Assembly: GCA_028715885.1 (NCBI GenBank)
Contig: JAQUQX010000004.1
Span: forward strand, 1-64,000
Origin: Candidatus Methanoperedens sp.
GTDB lineage: Archaea; Halobacteriota; Methanosarcinia; Methanosarcinales; Methanoperedenaceae
DNA length: 64,000 bases
Direction of reading: 5' to 3'
The translations under genes were made by a program, and so were the position numbers. Of this stretch, positions 57,812 through 64,000 are shown one piece after another. Position 1 is the stretch's first letter. Each line of letters starts with the position of its first letter. Below the pieces are notes generated by a model. That model saw only the letters and a program-made list of their open reading frames with translations. It searched no databases and was not told the origin of the DNA.

Positions 57812-59077
57812 ATGAAATATCCAAAAAATATTTGTCTTCTGCTTATATTTGCCATGCTATTTTCCATAGCTACCCAGCAGGTATATGCAAAAGACTACGT
57901 AATCGGCGAACATAAAGTTCCGGTAACGAAACCCGATCCGGCATCAACGTATGTAGGGTCGGAAAAATGCAAGACCTGCCATATGGAAAAATACAATGAT
58001 TGGAAAACATCCGGGCATCCGTATAAATTGAATACACCGGCTGAAGAACAGGCTTTTAACTCCCCACCCATACCGGCGCCTGACGGATATACTTACAACG
58101 ACATATATCTGGTTATAGGCGGATGGGGCTGGAAGTCAAGATACATGGACATCAATGGTTATATAATCACAAAGACGGGGGCTAACAGGGACAAAAACGG
58201 CTCAAACCAGTATAACATTGCTACAAAGCAGTGGGTTGATTATAAACCCGGGCAGACCCTGAAATTTGATTGTGGAAACTGCCATACAACCGGCTATTCT
58301 CTTGCAGGAAACAAGGATAACAAGAAGGGTATAGTCGGGACGTGGGAGGAGAAGTCTATAGGCTGCGAGGCTTGCCACGGACCCGGCAGCGTGCATGTCG
58401 CCAAGGGCGGCGGGAAAGGCGTGGGCATTATACATAATGAATCTGCCGCAGTGTGCGGAGCCTGCCATACAAGAGGAGCAGACGATACAAAGATAATTGC
58501 AAAGGATGGCAAATTCATAGACCATCATGAGCAGTACCCCGAGTTGCTTAACAGCCCGCATAAAGGACTTAATTGTGTCCAATGCCATGACCCGCATAAG
58601 GGGACACATAACGGGCAGACAAACCCGACAGAAGGCGCAAGCATAAAAGCGCAATGCTCAACATGCCATGCCCAGCAGGATGCTGATTTCACAGGAAGCA
58701 CAATGCAGAAAGCGGGTGTTGAATGTGCAGATTGCCATATGCCAGATACAGGGGAATCTGCAGTAGGAGATGCAGCCAAGTTCAAGGGTGATATAGCGAC
58801 ACATCTATTCAAGATAAACACCGACCCCAATGCAAAGTTCTTCGACGATGCAGGAAAATTTGCCAATGGTTATCTGACATTGGACTGGGTATGCCTGAAC
58901 TGCCATAACGATGAGAATAAGGCATGGGCGGGACAGTATGCGAAGGGCATACATAAATTTGTCAAAGCAGAAGCCACTGCGACAGCAAAGCCGGCGCCAA
59001 CACCAAAAACACCCGCGTTTGAGGCGCTATTAGCAATTTCGGCACTGCTGGTTGCGGTACTGGTTAGAAGAAGGTAA
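57812..59077 (+). CDS. Octaheme c-type cytochrome with PGF-CTERM-like anchor
   Basis: A 421-residue surface cytochrome with a signal peptide (NICLLLIFAMLFSIATQQVY), eight CXXCH motifs (CKTCH, CGNCH, CEACH, CGACH, CVQCH, CSTCH, CADCH, CLNCH), the KCKTCHMEKYNDWKTSGHPY start typical of multiheme family cytochrome c554-like domains, and a Thr/Pro stalk before TPAFEALLAISALLVAVLV with a final RRR. The tail resembles PGF-CTERM with PAF replacing PGF. The promoter has CTTTAAATAAA (57763) and GAGGAGG before the ATG. A strong terminator follows. It is likely exported and lipid-anchored. Confidence 0.93.
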   Translation: MKYPKNICLLLIFAMLFSIATQQVYAKDYVIGEHKVPVTKPDPASTYVGSEKCKTCHMEKYNDWKTSGHPYKLNTPAEEQAFNSPPIPAPDGYTYNDIYLVIGGWGWKSRYMDINGYIITKTGANRDKNGSNQYNIATKQWVDYKPGQTLKFDCGNCHTTGYSLAGNKDNKKGIVGTWEEKSIGCEACHGPGSVHVAKGGGKGVGIIHNESAAVCGACHTRGADDTKIIAKDGKFIDHHEQYPELLNSPHKGLNCVQCHDPHKGTHNGQTNPTEGASIKAQCSTCHAQQDADFTGSTMQKAGVECADCHMPDTGESAVGDAAKFKGDIATHLFKINTDPNAKFFDDAGKFANGYLTLDWVCLNCHNDENKAWAGQYAKGIHKFVKAEATATAKPAPTPKTPAFEALLAISALLVAVLVRRR

Positions 59078-59100
59078 AAATACCTTCTTTCTTATTTTTT
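59067..59100 (+). terminator. 10-bp hairpin and T-tract after the octaheme gene
   Basis: GAAGAAGGTA at 59067 pairs with TACCTTCTTT at 59081 around AAAA, covering the stop codon, and is followed by CTTATTTTTTTT. It ends the octaheme gene and faces the convergent iron operon. Confidence 0.75.
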
Positions 59101-59162
59101 TTATTAAAAATACGGCAAAAGCCGGTAGAATAGAATCGTTGATGGGATAGGAGGAACCTATT

Positions 59163-59297
59163 TTACGGAGCAGGAAATTCATGCCCGCAGTTCGGGCACA
59201 GGATTAAGCCGCATTTCATAAAATGTGGGCAAGCCCGGCAGCCTTTTACCTTTTCACTATCAAATCTGGCTCCGCAGAGAGGGCATTGTGTTTTCAT
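59163..59297 (-). CDS. 44-residue double zinc-ribbon protein of the feo operon
   Basis: A short minus-strand gene 9 bases after feoB. It encodes MKTQCPLCGARFDSEKVKGC, then RACPHFMKCGLILCPNCGHE and FPAP. Two CxxC pairs (CPLC and CPNC) plus CRAC and KCG can bind one or two Zn or Fe ions. Small Cys-rich proteins of this kind occur next to archaeal feoB; a role in metal sensing or in FeoB function is plausible but unproven. Confidence 0.85.
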   Translation of the reverse strand: MKTQCPLCGARFDSEKVKGCRACPHFMKCGLILCPNCGHEFPAP

Positions 59298-59306
59298 AAA
59301 GTTTTT

Positions 59307-61307
59307 TCATAGCAGGTTGTAGTATCCAATGACCCTGTAAGCTATCCCGCCGACTAGTATTGCAAGCGTTGTGGTGAACGCCATGATGCCGCCCGCCCGC
59401 TTCCAGCCAAGCTCGCGCCCAAGCACCGCGATTGTTGCGACGCAGGGGATGTAAATCGTGTTCACAAGCGCATACACAAATAGCTGTGCCGGTGTCATAA
59501 AAAGCAGCAGGTTCTTTGCCCCGCCCCCGTACATGACAACAGCCAGCGTGACCAGTAACTGGAGAGCAAGCTCTTTCCGGAGTACGGCAAATATCAGCGT
59601 CAAACCCGCCACGGCAGGAAGCCCGAGCCACCCTTCCACAACCGGGGATAGCGGCGAAGCAAGTTTCCACAGGTATCCTGTTTCGTACAGTGCGCCAAGC
59701 ACCATCGAGCCCACAAGAACGATAGGGAATGCCACGAACACGAAATCTTTGAACCTGTGCCATGTCTTCTTGACAATATTCGACATCAGGGGCATCCTGA
59801 AGGGGAACATCTCCATGACAAGCCCCGTTGAGCTGCCGGGCATTACTCTGTTCAGACCGATGCCCACGAGAAACACAAGCGCAAGCACGATGATGTATAT
59901 CGCAACCGCAGGCTTCCAGCCCACGAATAATGAGACGGCGCCCAATATGACGGCGGTGCGGGCGCTGCACGGGATGAGCGTGATGAGCGTGCTGGCTATC
60001 GTCCGCTCGCGCATCGTGGTAAGTACCCGGGTACCTATGATGGCGGGCACATTGCACCCCGCGCCTGCCACAAGCGGGATAATCGCGCGCCCGTGGAGCC
60101 CGAATTTGTGCATCAGCCTGTCAGTCAGGAAAGCGACCGAGTTCAGGTATCCTGAATCCTCAAGGAACGCAAGCATGAAATAAAACGTGAGAACATAGGG
60201 AATCCCGACTGCAAGCGCAGCAAGGATGCCTGCATCAAAACCCCATATAAGGGTTTTGCCGATATGACCTTCGCCGAATACATAGAATATCGCGCCATCT
60301 ATTACAGGAGACATATACAATGCCCAGAGACTGCTGAACAGTGTCGAGAGCCAGTCCCCGCCATAAAAAAGGAAAGCGAATATTACTCCAAGAACAACGA
60401 TAAGCAGGGGTATGCCTGTTAGCGGAGATGTGGTATATGCCCAGAGCTTATCCGAGCTTGCCGGCGCAATATCGCCCTGCACGCGCGCCGCTATAGACCC
60501 TGCCAGTCCATGTCTTTCCCGCGCTATTCGAAGCGGGGTTTTTTCGCCGTGTTTCTCTTCAATTTCTCTGCTTATTTTTTTTGCCTCATCGAGTATGGAT
60601 TGAACGTTTGCCTTTTTTACATGGTCTATAAATTCAGAATCCTCTTCAAGAAGCAGTATTGCCAGAGCTCGCGGGTTAATCCCGAAATCATAAGGAGCAA
60701 GTGAATCGCATAGCTTCTTTATGCTGGTTTCGATATCCTCGCCGTAGCGAAGGTCGTATTTGATTTCCTTCTGGTTTGCAACATCAACAGCCTTTTGTAT
60801 GAGGTCGTCAAGTCCTTTTCCGGTTGTTGCTATTGTCTGAGCCACAGGGATGCCAAGGAGCCGGGAGAGTTCAACCGAATCAATTATAATATTTCTTTTC
60901 TCAGCCTCGTCTGTCAGGTTCAAAGCCACAACGAGAGGAATCCCAAGATCGATGAACTGGAGAGTCATATAGAGATTTCTCGCGAGGTTTGTAGCATCGA
61001 GAATCATTATCACGGCATCGGGTTTGCTGTCAAGCACAGCCCTCCGCGCTACCCACTGGTCCTCAGACACCGCACCGAGAGCATAGCTTCCTGGGAGGTC
61101 GATTATGCCTATGCTCAGGTCTTTAAAAGTCGTGGTCGCCATGTTCAGTTCCACGGTCTTGCCCGGATAGTTCGCAGTTACAACCCCCATTCCGGTGAGC
61201 CTGTTGAATATGCTTGATTTACCTACGTTCGGGTTGCCCGCAAGCGCAAAAGTAAAATCCGTGCTACCCTTTATTTCCTTGAGGGCGCCGTGACATGAAA
61301 GAGCCAT
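59307..61307 (-). CDS. feoB: Ferrous iron transport protein FeoB
   Basis: A 666-residue Fe2+ importer with an N-terminal GTPase domain (G1 AGNPNVGKSSIFN near 23, G3 IIDLPGSY near 65, NKxD-type LNLTDEAEK near 130) and a Gate-type membrane domain with about nine helices (GAGCNVPAIIGTRVL near 423; second half RKELALQLLVTLAVV). The gene follows dtxR by one base and precedes the zinc-ribbon gene. No separate feoA gene is present, but the DtxR protein ends in a FeoA-like domain. Confidence 0.96.
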   Translation of the reverse strand: MALSCHGALKEIKGSTDFTFALAGNPNVGKSSIFNRLTGMGVVTANYPGKTVELNMATTTFKDLSIGIIDLPGSYALGAVSEDQWVARRAVLDSKPDAVIMILDATNLARNLYMTLQFIDLGIPLVVALNLTDEAEKRNIIIDSVELSRLLGIPVAQTIATTGKGLDDLIQKAVDVANQKEIKYDLRYGEDIETSIKKLCDSLAPYDFGINPRALAILLLEEDSEFIDHVKKANVQSILDEAKKISREIEEKHGEKTPLRIARERHGLAGSIAARVQGDIAPASSDKLWAYTTSPLTGIPLLIVVLGVIFAFLFYGGDWLSTLFSSLWALYMSPVIDGAIFYVFGEGHIGKTLIWGFDAGILAALAVGIPYVLTFYFMLAFLEDSGYLNSVAFLTDRLMHKFGLHGRAIIPLVAGAGCNVPAIIGTRVLTTMRERTIASTLITLIPCSARTAVILGAVSLFVGWKPAVAIYIIVLALVFLVGIGLNRVMPGSSTGLVMEMFPFRMPLMSNIVKKTWHRFKDFVFVAFPIVLVGSMVLGALYETGYLWKLASPLSPVVEGWLGLPAVAGLTLIFAVLRKELALQLLVTLAVVMYGGGAKNLLLFMTPAQLFVYALVNTIYIPCVATIAVLGRELGWKRAGGIMAFTTTLAILVGGIAYRVIGYYNLL

Positions 61308-61308
61308 T

Positions 61309-61959
61309 TCATTTTACCTTTATCTTCGAAGCCACTTCTCTTCCCAGTGCATATCTGGAGCCTGAGACACAAACAATTAGTGGACCACCGAACGGCGCCA
61401 CTTCTTCCACTTTGACGCACACGTCAGGAATTAATCCGAGGGATGCAAGGTACTGGAGCATTTTCGGGTCTTCTTCAAACACGCTGACGATAATCCCCTT
61501 ATCCATGGCTTTTAATTCCGATAACGGCTTGACTATTTCTTTTATGAATACTCCGTCCTTATCGGGTATGGGATGACCGTGCGGGCATGTCCTGGGGTTT
61601 CCGAGGCTCGCAGCGATTCGGTCTTCCATCTCAGTACTTATTGCATGCTCAAGCCTGCAGGCTTCGTCGTGCACTTCGTCCCATTTGAAACCCAGAATAT
61701 CTGTAAGCAACCTCTCTGAGAGCCTGTGCCTGCGAATGACTTTTTTAGCCATTTTATTGCCTTCTTCTGTCAGGCATACTCCTTTTTCGATTTGGTTCAC
61801 CAGACCTTTGTGCACCAGTTTTTTTATCATCTCGGATACGGACGGCGGTGAGAGTTTCAGATGTTCCGCTAGACGGGATGTGCTTACAGGATGCTGTTCC
61901 TGCTGGAGTTTATAGATTGATTCAAGATACTCCTCAATCCTGGAGGTATCAGCTTCCAT
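61309..61959 (-). CDS. DtxR/MntR-family repressor with FeoA-like C-terminal domain
   Basis: The 216-residue regulator has an N-terminal HTH (SRIEEYLESIYKLQQEQHPV, TSRLAEHLKLSPPSVSEMI), a dimerisation and metal-binding domain (LLTDILGFKWDEVHDEACRLEHAIS, read in parts; GNPRTCPHGHPIP) and an SH3/FeoA-like tail (about 145-216). DtxR proteins bind Fe2+ or Mn2+ and repress uptake genes. A perfect DtxR-type palindrome lies at 62822 in front of ftr1, the first gene of this operon, so autoregulation by iron is likely. It is separated by 1 base from both neighbours. Confidence 0.94.
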   Translation of the reverse strand: MEADTSRIEEYLESIYKLQQEQHPVSTSRLAEHLKLSPPSVSEMIKKLVHKGLVNQIEKGVCLTEEGNKMAKKVIRRHRLSERLLTDILGFKWDEVHDEACRLEHAISTEMEDRIAASLGNPRTCPHGHPIPDKDGVFIKEIVKPLSELKAMDKGIIVSVFEEDPKMLQYLASLGLIPDVCVKVEEVAPFGGPLIVCVSGSRYALGREVASKIKVK

Positions 61960-61960
61960 G

Positions 61961-62800
61961 TCATCTCACCTTCTCCGGTACTTTGAAAGACCTGTAAACA
62001 AACATTCCGATAATTATCCAGTAGCCGATATACGAAAGTACCATTGTCAGTGAAGGGGCTGCGTGGTAGCCAATAAGCGAACCCAGGCCGCCCCCGATAA
62101 GACCATTCTCATGAAGAAGGGGGTAAGAGCCGTCAGGGTTCATGGGCGGGTTCAAATTCCACACATGCTCTACCACGGCGGGTATGATTCCGGTTTCGTT
62201 GAATTCGCCCACAGCAGTAGCTGTCAGCCCGGCTGAGAACAATACCAGCAGTACGCTTGTATATTTGAAAAATTTGGTTACGTCAAGGCTGTGCATTCCT
62301 TTGAACATAACAAATGAAATAAAGACCACAACCACAAGCCCGGCAGCAAAACCGAGAAGTGTATCAAACGGGGACTGGATGGCAAGAGTTCCAAGGAACA
62401 GGACAGTCTCAACCCCTTCCCTGAATACGGCGATAAAGGAGAGGGCTGTAATTCCCATGGTATGGCCTTTCGATATAGAGAGGTCTATCTTTTCCTGGAC
62501 TTCCCCTTTTATCTGTTTTGAATTCTGCGCCATCCAGAAAATCATGTAGGTGAGGACAATTGCTGCTGTTAATGCGGCGGCGCCTTCGAACAATTGTTCT
62601 GCCGTGCCTTCAAATTCGCCATATACTATTTTGAATACAAACGCTACTCCAGCGCTTGCGATTACTGCGCCGATTATTCCTACGTAGATGTAGCTGTTGA
62701 GGTCTTTTCTTCCAATCTTTGCGACATAAGCCGCAATTATTCCGATTATCAGGGCTGCTTCAAGCGCTTCCCTGAATGTTATTAAAAAGCTTGCTAACAT
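61961..62800 (-). CDS. FTR1-family iron permease
   Basis: A 279-residue membrane protein with about seven helices and the two iron-binding REXXE motifs of the FTR1/EfeU family: TFREALEAAL (REALE, residues 10-14) and AVFREGVETVLF (REGVE, near 127-131). In yeast and bacteria this family imports oxidised Fe3+ or transports ferrous iron. The second copy of the repeat is normal. It is the promoter-proximal gene of the iron operon. Confidence 0.95.
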   Translation of the reverse strand: MLASFLITFREALEAALIIGIIAAYVAKIGRKDLNSYIYVGIIGAVIASAGVAFVFKIVYGEFEGTAEQLFEGAAALTAAIVLTYMIFWMAQNSKQIKGEVQEKIDLSISKGHTMGITALSFIAVFREGVETVLFLGTLAIQSPFDTLLGFAAGLVVVVFISFVMFKGMHSLDVTKFFKYTSVLLVLFSAGLTATAVGEFNETGIIPAVVEHVWNLNPPMNPDGSYPLLHENGLIGGGLGSLIGYHAAPSLTMVLSYIGYWIIIGMFVYRSFKVPEKVR

Positions 62801-62821
62801 AAGGTATCCTTTTCCTTTTAC

Positions 62822-62835
62822 TTAGGTATACCTAA
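62822..62835. promoter_or_regulatory. DtxR-type iron operator
   Basis: TTAGGTATACCTAA is a perfect 14-bp palindrome 22 bases upstream of the FTR1 start codon. It resembles metal-repressor operators of the DtxR class. On the minus strand a TATA-like CTTTATAGG lies 15-20 bases farther upstream, so a bound repressor would cover the transcription start. Confidence 0.85.
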
Positions 62836-62897
62836 CTATCTGGTTTTGTTAGCCTATAAAGTTATCGGTGAATTATTTTTGCAATTTCCTCACCGGG

Positions 62898-63134
62898 TCA
62901 TCGCACACTCCGCAGCTTATGGCTGACCTGCTTTCCCAGTTCTGTCAGGGCATATTTCTCTCCGGAAAGTGCTAAAAGCTTTTTCCCGACCAGTTCTTCA
63001 ATACTCTTATCTGTCCCCACTATCCGGGCTGTTTTAGCTATGGTGGCGCTGTCCATTGGTCCCTTTGAATCCAGTACAGCAAGAATCTTGCTTGCCTTTT
63101 GATTGCTTGCAACAAAACCGATTAGTCCTTCCAT
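62898..63134 (-). CDS. Small winged-helix-like DNA-binding protein
   Basis: The 78-residue protein reads as an archaeal wHTH: MEGLIGFVASNQKASKILAV, LDSKGPMDSATIAKTARIVG, then KSIEELVGKKLLALSGEKYA and the wing ending LTELGKQVSHKLRSVR. It occurs directly upstream of the iron operon (about 97 bases) and is divergent from the SRP RNA gene. Conserved copies of this protein type are found in Methanosarcinales. A regulatory role is inferred; the target is unknown. Confidence 0.82.
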   Translation of the reverse strand: MEGLIGFVASNQKASKILAVLDSKGPMDSATIAKTARIVGTDKSIEELVGKKLLALSGEKYALTELGKQVSHKLRSVR

Positions 63135-63191
63135 AATCTTACTCTATAACCTCACTTGAGATAACTTTATTGCATGCAAACAACAATATCA

Positions 63192-63510
63192 CGGCGGCGG
63201 GCTAGCCCGGGTAATTCGGCGTTACCTGTCACCCGAAACCGTCGATAGCGGGGGGCGAAGCCAGAGGAAGAAGTTTTGACTGCTGCCCGGCCCGCAGGTT
63301 CTACTGTGAAACCCCGTCCTGTGGGGCTGGTGTCGATGCAGCGGCTTTCCTGAAGGAAGGTCTTTGCCTCTTAATTGCGGAAAACGGTCTAGGCCCGGAA
63401 GGGAGCAAACCAGCCGTGAACAACTATCGCTCACAGGGGCGCGGGGCGGAGGCGAGTCTGCGGAAAACCGGACAGCGGAAGGGGCTGCGACCCGAGGCGT
63501 GCCCGCTACT
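63192..63510 (+). ncRNA. Archaeal signal recognition particle (7S) RNA
   Basis: The 5' part shows the conserved helix 3/4 loops: GTAATTCGGCGTTACCTGTC, ACCCGAAACCGTCGATAGC, directly comparable to other archaeal 7S RNAs. The helix 8 SRP54-binding core GGTCTAGGCCCGGAAGGGAG with GCAAACCAGCCG lies at 63386-63417. The first bases (GGCGGGC) pair with GCCCGCT at 63501-63507 to close helix 1. The length (about 316) is typical, and a T-rich stretch follows. A TATA-like AACTTTATTG is about 26 bases upstream. The ends are set by helix 1 pairing, to within a few bases. Its SRP19 partner is at 42586. Confidence 0.95.
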
Positions 63511-63604
63511 TTTAATTTTATTTTATCGGAATATCCGCTGCTTGCAGCGGTTGGGTACCAACGTATTCAGAATAGCAATCTCAGACGCCTTATCAGGGCG
63601 AAAC

Positions 63605-63626
63605 CCCACAGCAAAACTGCTGTGGG
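63605..63626. terminator. 8-bp hairpin in the SRP RNA-moaD convergent gap
   Basis: CCCACAGC-AAAACT-GCTGTGGG lies 37 bases after the minus-strand SAMP gene and about 95 bases after the SRP RNA. A second hairpin, CCGCTG-CTTG-CAGCGG, is at 63535-63550. Neither is followed by a long T-tract on the plus strand, so a bidirectional terminator or folded RNA end is possible but not certain. Confidence 0.4.
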
Positions 63627-63662
63627 AAGGGGGGGTCATAATAGAAGGATTTGAAGCGGGTT

Positions 63663-63938
63663 TTATCCCCCGCTCACTGCAGGAAGTATCGAGATTTCAT
63701 CGGCGTCCTTCACAGGGCTGGACAGACCATTTAAATGCCTTATATCCTCGCCGTTCACGTACAGGTTGACAAACCGTCTTACTTCGCCTTTGTCAAGAAT
63801 CCGCTTCTCAAAATCCGCGCCGAACTGTTCAACCAGTTTATCCAGCACAGCCTTTACAGTTGTTTCTCCAAGTTGCAGTGTCGTTTCCCGAGCGTGTGTA
63901 ACATTGCTCAATGCAGAAGAAAATCTTATTTTAACCAT
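63663..63938 (-). CDS. MoaD/ThiS-like SAMP ubiquitin-like protein
   Basis: A 91-residue beta-grasp protein ending LPAVSGG, the di-glycine needed for adenylation and thiocarboxylate or conjugate formation. The family core is seen in RFSSALSNVTHARETTLQLG, FVNLYVNGEDIRHLNG and DADEISILPAVSGG. It differs from the MoaD at 46418 and is not next to moeA, so it may act as a SAMP or as sulfur carrier for another pathway. GGTGAT precedes the ATG, and the partial gene upstream ends about 11 bases away. Confidence 0.92.
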   Translation of the reverse strand: MVKIRFSSALSNVTHARETTLQLGETTVKAVLDKLVEQFGADFEKRILDKGEVRRFVNLYVNGEDIRHLNGLSSPVKDADEISILPAVSGG

Positions 63939-63949
63939 TTATATCACCT

Positions 63950-64000
63950 TTACGAATGTGCAAGAATCGCCTCTTGCTTATGAATCTCAAGTTTTGGCGC
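63950..64000 (-). CDS. C-terminal end of a gene that begins beyond the window
   Basis: The last 16 codons of a minus-strand frame (APKLEIHKQEAILAHS, stop at 63950-63952) run to the window edge. It ends 11 bases before the SAMP gene on the same strand, so it is probably in the same operon. Too little is visible to identify it. Confidence 0.45.
   Translation of the reverse strand, partial: APKLEIHKQEAILAHS

Noticed and set aside
59260-60057. Long minus-strand open frame in a second frame inside feoB
   Set aside because: His/Arg/Cys-rich shadow of the FeoB coding frame.
1-64000. CRISPR arrays, insertion sequences, prophage
   Set aside because: No regularly spaced repeat array, no transposase or integrase gene, and no terminal inverted repeats with target duplications were found.

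Overview
The window reads as the chromosome of a methane-cycling euryarchaeon of the Methanosarcinales type, most like an anaerobic methanotroph of the Candidatus Methanoperedens (ANME-2d) group. Archaeal origin is shown by ribosomal protein S17e, SRP19, a complete archaeal 7S SRP RNA, a tRNA-Gly with a bulge-helix-bulge intron, Trm5, MptD, a geranylgeranyl-reductase-like enzyme, archaetidylserine synthase and decarboxylase, and archaeosortase A. MtxX (methanogenesis marker 4) points to the methanogen/ANME lineage. Four multiheme c-type cytochromes with 12, 4, 11 and 8 CXXCH motifs, two of them with PGF-CTERM-like anchors, point to extracellular or quinone-linked electron transfer as in ANME-2d. 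The species assignment is inference.

Layout. 1-5000: small hypothetical genes, a ribbon-helix-helix (RHH) protein carrying an MCM-like winged helix, a second RHH gene with an apparent AUU start, DUF362 ferredoxin and SurE. 5100-15150: rps17e-dapA-dapB, a MASE3 histidine kinase, nitroreductase-TusA, a PHP protein, a TolB-like propeller, a CorA-like transporter and argH. 15400-19400: a contiguous lipid and surface-anchoring operon (membrane protein, GGR-like reductase, archaeosortase A, archaetidylserine decarboxylase, archaetidylserine synthase, MptD). 19500-28400: pyrK-pyrD, phosphomevalonate dehydratase small subunit, two divergent cytochromes, an operon ahcY-kinase-APS-kinase-like-IMPase, and tRNA-Gly. 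28500-41500: a large phosphate island with an AbrB-PhoU regulator, several microproteins, a frameshifted psiE, DUF1232, a ChrB-N-like protein, a nucleoside-recognition transporter, a TIM-barrel protein, an S-layer protein, pstSCAB-phoU and DUF47-pit. 41500-59100: cytochromes, srp19, PHP, a dolichyl-mannosyltransferase-like GT, moaD-moeA, NfnAB/SudAB-like flavoprotein pair, thyA, two RCK/TrkA proteins, proC-mtxX-trm5 and an octaheme cytochrome. 59160-64000: an iron operon (ftr1, dtxR, feoB, zinc-ribbon protein) behind a perfect DtxR-type palindrome, then the SRP RNA and a SAMP/MoaD protein.

The most notable system is the phosphate island. Four copies of a roughly 55-bp promoter element (29584, 32630, 33709, 35312) precede the AbrB-PhoU regulator and a divergent microprotein operon, the TIM-barrel gene, a truncated pstS copy fused in front of an S-layer gene, and pstSCAB-phoU. 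It looks like an archaeal Pho box, and the AbrB-PhoU fusion is the obvious candidate to bind it. The second theme is ArtA-dependent lipid anchoring: the sortase and its lipid-synthesis partners lie in one operon, and several candidate substrates (an S-layer protein and cytochromes) lie elsewhere in the same window.
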